A stretch of DNA of 6,656 nt from positions 1 to 6,656 of the forward strand of contig JABMRO010000200.1 of NCBI GenBank assembly GCA_013202635.1, given 5' to 3'. The translations under genes were made by a program, and so were the position numbers. The notes below the pieces were generated by a model that saw nothing but the letters and a program-made list of their open reading frames with translations, did no database searches and was not told where the DNA came from. Source of the DNA: Planctomycetota bacterium. Its GTDB lineage: Bacteria; Planctomycetota; Phycisphaerae; Sedimentisphaerales; Anaerobacaceae. This document shows, piece by piece, positions 6,396 through 6,656 of the stretch (position 1 is the first letter of the stretch; each line of letters begins with the position of its first letter).

Positions 6396-6562
6396 AACAG
6401 GACAAACTATCAGCTAAAAATCCATTTTAAGTGTTATTCAGTTTTGACGCAACAGAAAATAAAGCGGCCGGGCTCATTCGATATTTCCTTTCTTTACCCT
6501 CAGCAGCCGAAGGGCATTCTTATCATACCGAATGCAGCCACAGGTAGCGAGTTGACACAACC

Positions 6563-6590
6563 GTCATTGCGAGCGCAGCGCGGCAATCTC
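6563..6590. repeat. Short palindromic dispersed repeat (GTCATTGCGAGCG type)
   Basis: The 28-base stretch begins GTCATTGCGAGCG and ends GCGGCAATCTC. ATTGC (6566-6570) and GCAAT (6583-6587) pair, with a GC-rich middle. Sequences of this wording occur in many copies in a range of environmental bacterial genomes, as far as I recall; only one copy is in this window. Confidence 0.5.
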
Positions 6591-6639
6591 AAACCTAACC
6601 CAAAACCCAAAACTCAACACTCAACACTCAAAACTAAAT
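6591..6639. repeat. Degenerate 7-base tandem repeat (ACYCAAM)
   Basis: Seven consecutive 7-base units can be laid end to end: AAACCTA, ACCCAAA, ACCCAAA, ACTCAAC, ACTCAAC, ACTCAAA, ACTAAAT. The units change gradually along the tract. The complement reads as G/T-rich units such as TTTGGGT and GTTGAGT. The tract lies directly against the palindromic repeat on its left and a further hairpin (CGGG 6642-6645 / CCCG 6652-6655) on its right. Confidence 0.7.
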
Positions 6640-6656
6640 TACGGGGTTCATCCCGA

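Larger units (their letters stand above)
6346..6656. other. Non-coding region upstream of the protease gene
   Basis: These 311 bases hold no convincing gene. From the protease gene outward there is a promoter candidate (6387-6395), then a short minus-strand frame of 16 codons (6427-6477) with AAAGGA eight bases before its ATG. A 28-codon open stretch (6474-6560) overlaps it by ATGA and could be the worn 3' end of a gene. Beyond that, from 6563 to the window end, lies a chain of repeats listed separately. The gene to the right of the window is not visible. Confidence 0.5.

Noticed and set aside
6591..6639. The 7-base tandem units as a CRISPR array or a telomere
   Set aside because: The units are far too short for CRISPR and have no spacers; a telomere would need a chromosome end, and all neighbouring genes are bacterial.

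Overview
The window looks like a piece of a bacterial chromosome, most probably from a Planctomycetota member of the Phycisphaerae type. This placement is an inference from three things: an infB-rbfA-(HhH protein)-hisG gene order, two exported proteins of styles common in planctomycetes (a large two-repeat DUF3352-like protein and a short trypsin-like protease with a small 'DRIVLKEGQ' beta module), and intergenic DNA filled with short palindromic and low-complexity repeats. No rRNA or marker tree was available to confirm it.

Left half, plus strand (1-3114): a tightly packed gene run. It begins with the 3' part of infB (translation initiation factor IF-2). This is followed by rbfA (30S maturation factor), a gene for a helix-hairpin-helix (HhH-GPD / endonuclease III-fold) protein that has lost the catalytic residues and the iron-sulfur cluster but gained a lysine-rich tail, and then hisG (long-form ATP phosphoribosyltransferase). 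The gaps are 17, 95 and 4 bases. The first two genes serve translation and the last begins histidine synthesis. The HhH protein is the real oddity of the window.

Middle (3115-3272): a convergent intergenic region with an imperfect palindromic repeat of a dispersed-repeat type, and no clear intrinsic terminator.

Right half, minus strand (3273-6345): two genes for exported proteins that could share one transcript. The upstream gene (5308-6345) encodes a secreted S1C (HtrA/Deg-like) serine protease with an intact His-Asp-Ser triad and no PDZ domain. The downstream gene (3273-5243) encodes a 656-residue secreted protein built of two similar halves. Its long N-terminal region is encoded by a palindromic element that sits inside the reading frame. 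An extended -10 promoter candidate and a good ribosome binding site lie just upstream of the protease gene.

Right edge (6346-6656): no convincing gene. It holds the promoter candidate, a possible remnant of a gene 3' end, and a chain of repeats: a 28-base palindromic repeat, seven degenerate 7-base units, and the start of another hairpin cut by the window end.

No CRISPR array, tRNA, rRNA, transposase or defence cassette was seen. The best candidates for something undescribed are the catalytically degenerate HhH protein with its histone-like tail and the palindromic repeat built into the N-terminal coding region of the 656-residue protein.
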